DNA of 64,000 nt, taken from assembly GCF_010692725.1 (NCBI RefSeq), contig NZ_JAAFZB010000094.1:434001-498000 (forward strand), given 5' to 3'. The position numbers and the translations under genes are program-made. Positions 61,786 to 64,000 of this stretch are shown here, piece after piece. Under the pieces are notes generated by a model. That model had not been told where the DNA came from, did no database searches, and worked only from the letters and a program-made list of their open reading frames with translations. The stretch's first letter is position 1. Each line of letters begins with the position of its first letter. This stretch comes from Flavihumibacter soli. Its GTDB lineage: Bacteria > Bacteroidota > Bacteroidia > Sphingobacteriales > Sphingobacteriaceae.

Positions 61786-61793
61786 TATTTTTG
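61786..61793 (+). promoter_or_regulatory. Candidate -7 element for the export-protein operon
   Basis: TATTTTTG fits TAnnTTTG exactly, 40 bases before the ATG at 61834. A -33 TTG at the proper distance was not found; the nearest is only 13 bases upstream. Confidence 0.4.
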
Positions 61794-61833
61794 GCCAGCC
61801 AGAAAACATAAATCTACAGCCCGGAACTCATTC

Positions 61834-62622
61834 ATGATCAAACTTCTACCTGCCAGAATTCCCGTTCTTTTCTGTTTTTGCGTACTGGCACTCCTGTCAT
61901 CCTGTTCTTCACGCTATCAGAACGCCTTGTTTACAAGCAAAACCGATATGCTGACGGACACCATCAAAACAGTTTTCGCTATCAATTCAACGGATGCCCG
62001 TGCCGATATCTACCGCATCAAAGCCGGTGACGTACTGGCCATCCGGAATCTCCAGGGCATTGGGTTCATATCAGCCGGCGAGGGCGGAGCACAGGCCAGC
62101 GCGCCGGTAAGCTTCCGCGTGGAAGACGACGGGGGCGTGGTGCTGCCTGTCCTTGGTAAAGTGATGGTCGCCGGCCTCTCCCGTAAGGAAGCCACGCAGA
62201 AGATCCAGGATGCCTATAAACAGAACCTGCTGAAGGACCCTATCATCGAACTGTCCATCGTTAATTTAAAGGTGACCCTGCTGGGTGAATTCGGCAGCCA
62301 GGGTGCGTTCTTACTGGAGGACGACCATACCTCCCTTATCGATATTATCGGGAAAGCGGGCGGCTTCAGCCCCCGGGCCGACCCTAAAACACTGAAGATC
62401 ATCCGCGGCGACCGCCGTGACCCGGAGATCATCTACGTGAACCTGAAAAACATTAACAGCCTGGCAAGCCCGAAACTTATTTTGCAAAACAACGATATTC
62501 TGTATATTGAACCGATGGGAGCATATAATACTTCCGAAAGGATACAAAGAGTATCCACCGTAATTCAGCCCCTGCTGCTGGTTGTAAACTTTGCCATATT
62601 GATATACACTTTTACCCAATAA
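61834..62622 (+). CDS. Polysaccharide export lipoprotein (Wza/BexD family)
   Basis: 262 residues from the ATG at 61834. The signal peptide ends in the lipobox LLSSC (Cys24). A polysaccharide-export domain (DIYRIKAGDVLAIRNLQG, DDGGVVLPVLGKVMVAG) is followed by an SLBB-like segment (VTLLGEFGSQGAFLLEDDHTS, IIGKAGGFSP). A hydrophobic C-terminal segment (IQPLLLVVNFAILIYTF) would pass through the outer membrane or anchor the ring. An open frame from 61780 adds residues that do not look like a signal peptide. It should form the outer-membrane exit of an exopolysaccharide, with the chain-length protein that starts directly after it. Confidence 0.9.
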   Translation: MIKLLPARIPVLFCFCVLALLSSCSSRYQNALFTSKTDMLTDTIKTVFAINSTDARADIYRIKAGDVLAIRNLQGIGFISAGEGGAQASAPVSFRVEDDGGVVLPVLGKVMVAGLSRKEATQKIQDAYKQNLLKDPIIELSIVNLKVTLLGEFGSQGAFLLEDDHTSLIDIIGKAGGFSPRADPKTLKIIRGDRRDPEIIYVNLKNINSLASPKLILQNNDILYIEPMGAYNTSERIQRVSTVIQPLLLVVNFAILIYTFTQ

Positions 62623-64000
62623 ATGAAGAGCGAACTGCTGCAGGAAAATAAACTGGCCAACCAGGATATTGACTATAAGAAGGTTATTAAGATCCTCTGG
62701 AGCCGCTGGTACTGGATAGCCGGCTGCGTACTGATCGCGCTGGTCATCTCCTACATCTACCTCTGGTACACGCCGCCCATTTATACCACCTCAGCCTCCA
62801 TTAAATTCGACGAGAAGAAATCGGAGATCACCGAGCTGCTGAAGGTGAGTAACTTTTATGACCGAACAAATAAGGTACAATCGGAAACTTACGTTATTCA
62901 GTCCTACCCGGTATTACTAAATGCGATATCCAGAATCGATTGGAAAATCTCGTATTATATCAAAGGACGTGTTCGTACTACAGAAATGTATCCCGAGATC
63001 CCCTATCCTATCGAAATTATCAGTCAGGATACTGTTAATTTTAACGGGCAGATTTATGGTATAAGAAATATCAATGCCACCACATTTGAATTATCTCAAC
63101 AGGTGGGATCTGTAACTGAAAAGAAAAAATATCATTATGGGGACCGGATTGAAAAACCAGGTGTTGTCTTTAAAATAAAATCCAGTTCAGCTGTTGATGG
63201 GTCTTTATACAGCTTTAAATTTAATACAAAAAATGACTTTCTAAGTCGGGTAGCTAGCGGCCTCAGTATGGGCGAAGCAGGGAAAGGTTCAAATGTCTTG
63301 TTCCTTTCACATACCGGCGCCAATCCTTTTTTCGCTGCTGATATCTTAAACGCGATCGTCAAGGAATATGTGTATTTCGACGGTTACCAGCGGGCGCAGG
63401 CGGCTTCCCAGACGATCGAATTTATTGACCAGCAGCTGCAATTCCTTTCCGACCAGGTACAACAATCCGGTTCGGCACTTGAGCAGTTTAAACGAACCAA
63501 CCAACTGATCGATATCGGTACCAACACCGGAATGAGCGTAGGAAAATTGACCAACTACGAAACGCAGAAAAGCACGTTAAAACTGGAGGACCTGGCCATT
63601 AGCCAGCTCGAGCAGCAGATAATCAACAATAAAGACCGGGTCAGCCTGAACTTTAACCTGGAAGAATCAGGGGGTGGAATGCTTTCAAACCTCGTCAACC
63701 AGCTGAATGAGCTGATCATCGAAAGGGAGAAAAAATTGATCCAGTTCAATGCCAAGTCACAACCTGTGCAGGAAAGTGATCAGCAGATCGCTGAGATCAA
63801 AGCAGCAATCGTGAATAATATCCGGCTTGCCCGTGATCGCAATAAGCGGACCCAACGCTTTGTAGACGCCCAAATCGAATTGGCGCAGCAAAGTTTAAGT
63901 AAATTGCCAAGGGCAGAGCGCGACTTCGTCAACCTGCAGTCGGTCTTCAATATTAACCAGAAGGTATTTTCCTACCTCTCGGAAAAGAAGCTGGAAGCGC
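62623..64000 (+). CDS. Polysaccharide chain-length/tyrosine autokinase protein (Wzc/Wzz-like), 3' end beyond window
   Basis: The frame from the ATG at 62623 is open to the window end (459 codons). It has a cytoplasmic N-terminus (NQDIDYKKVIKILWSRWYW), a first transmembrane helix (YWIAGCVLIALVISYIYLWY), then a periplasmic Wzz domain with SASIKFDEKKSEITELL, ETYVIQSYPVLLNA and a long coiled-coil region (AQAASQTIEFIDQQLQFLSDQ). The last visible block, LPRAERDFVNLQSVFNIN, is the conserved end of the periplasmic coil. The second helix and any Walker/tyrosine-kinase domain lie outside. The start follows the previous stop directly (TAAATG). Confidence 0.9.
   Translation, partial: MKSELLQENKLANQDIDYKKVIKILWSRWYWIAGCVLIALVISYIYLWYTPPIYTTSASIKFDEKKSEITELLKVSNFYDRTNKVQSETYVIQSYPVLLNAISRIDWKISYYIKGRVRTTEMYPEIPYPIEIISQDTVNFNGQIYGIRNINATTFELSQQVGSVTEKKKYHYGDRIEKPGVVFKIKSSSAVDGSLYSFKFNTKNDFLSRVASGLSMGEAGKGSNVLFLSHTGANPFFAADILNAIVKEYVYFDGYQRAQAASQTIEFIDQQLQFLSDQVQQSGSALEQFKRTNQLIDIGTNTGMSVGKLTNYETQKSTLKLEDLAISQLEQQIINNKDRVSLNFNLEESGGGMLSNLVNQLNELIIEREKKLIQFNAKSQPVQESDQQIAEIKAAIVNNIRLARDRNKRTQRFVDAQIELAQQSLSKLPRAERDFVNLQSVFNINQKVFSYLSEKKLEA

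Overview
The window comes from a Bacteroidota chromosome, most likely of the Sphingobacteriaceae (Pedobacter/Mucilaginibacter type). The assignment is an inference. It rests on the mraZ-to-ftsZ gene order and protein styles (FtsZ with a long linker and a SFLHDNVD-type tail, PASTA-ended FtsI), on several TAnnTTTG-type -7 promoter elements, on LytS/LytTR two-component pairs, and on PAS/hybrid kinases typical of the group.

Layout. 1-1027: 5' part of a PLP-dependent alpha-oxoamine synthase. 1203-16958 (minus): an unbroken division and cell-wall operon, mraZ-rsmH-ftsL-ftsI-murE-mraY-murD-ftsW-murG-murC-ftsQ-ftsA-ftsZ, with a terminator after ftsZ and a three-box MraZ operator at the mraZ promoter. 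17345-20199 (minus): pgk, a GNAT acetyltransferase and gap. 20372-27160 (plus): a signalling island with a REC-histidine kinase, a 1193-residue CHASE3/HAMP/GAF hybrid kinase with three receivers, a lone receiver, CheR, CheB and a small hydrophilic protein. 27177-41484: accessory genes (topoisomerase IB, two beta-lactamase-fold hydrolases, a receiver, a PAS/DHp protein without an ATPase domain, DUF4287/DUF5655, VOC, M48 protease, MFS, homocysteine methyltransferase-like, GH1-like, LiaF-like). 41529-47251: a LytS/LytTR pair and two more PAS proteins that end at the phosphoacceptor (DHp) domain. 47260-52067: tyrosine/homogentisate catabolism (flavin reductase, FAH family, hmgA, hppD).

52418-57518 is the most unusual part. 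A full-length LanB-type lanthipeptide dehydratase faces a LytS/LytTR pair. Divergent from the kinase is an ORF of 45 codons, followed by a strong intrinsic terminator, that encodes a basic-leader, Thr/Ser-rich, cysteine-free peptide. I read this as a candidate RiPP cassette whose product would be dehydrated but could not form its own (methyl)lanthionine rings.

57852-64000: a pirin, a roughly 0.8 kb gene-free stretch holding two diverged copies of a long repeat, then the start of an exopolysaccharide locus (WecA-like initiating transferase, GT2, Wza-type lipoprotein, Wzc/Wzz-type chain-length protein cut by the window end).

I found no tRNA, rRNA, CRISPR array or intact insertion sequence by reading. 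Residue positions are hand counts and may be off by a few.
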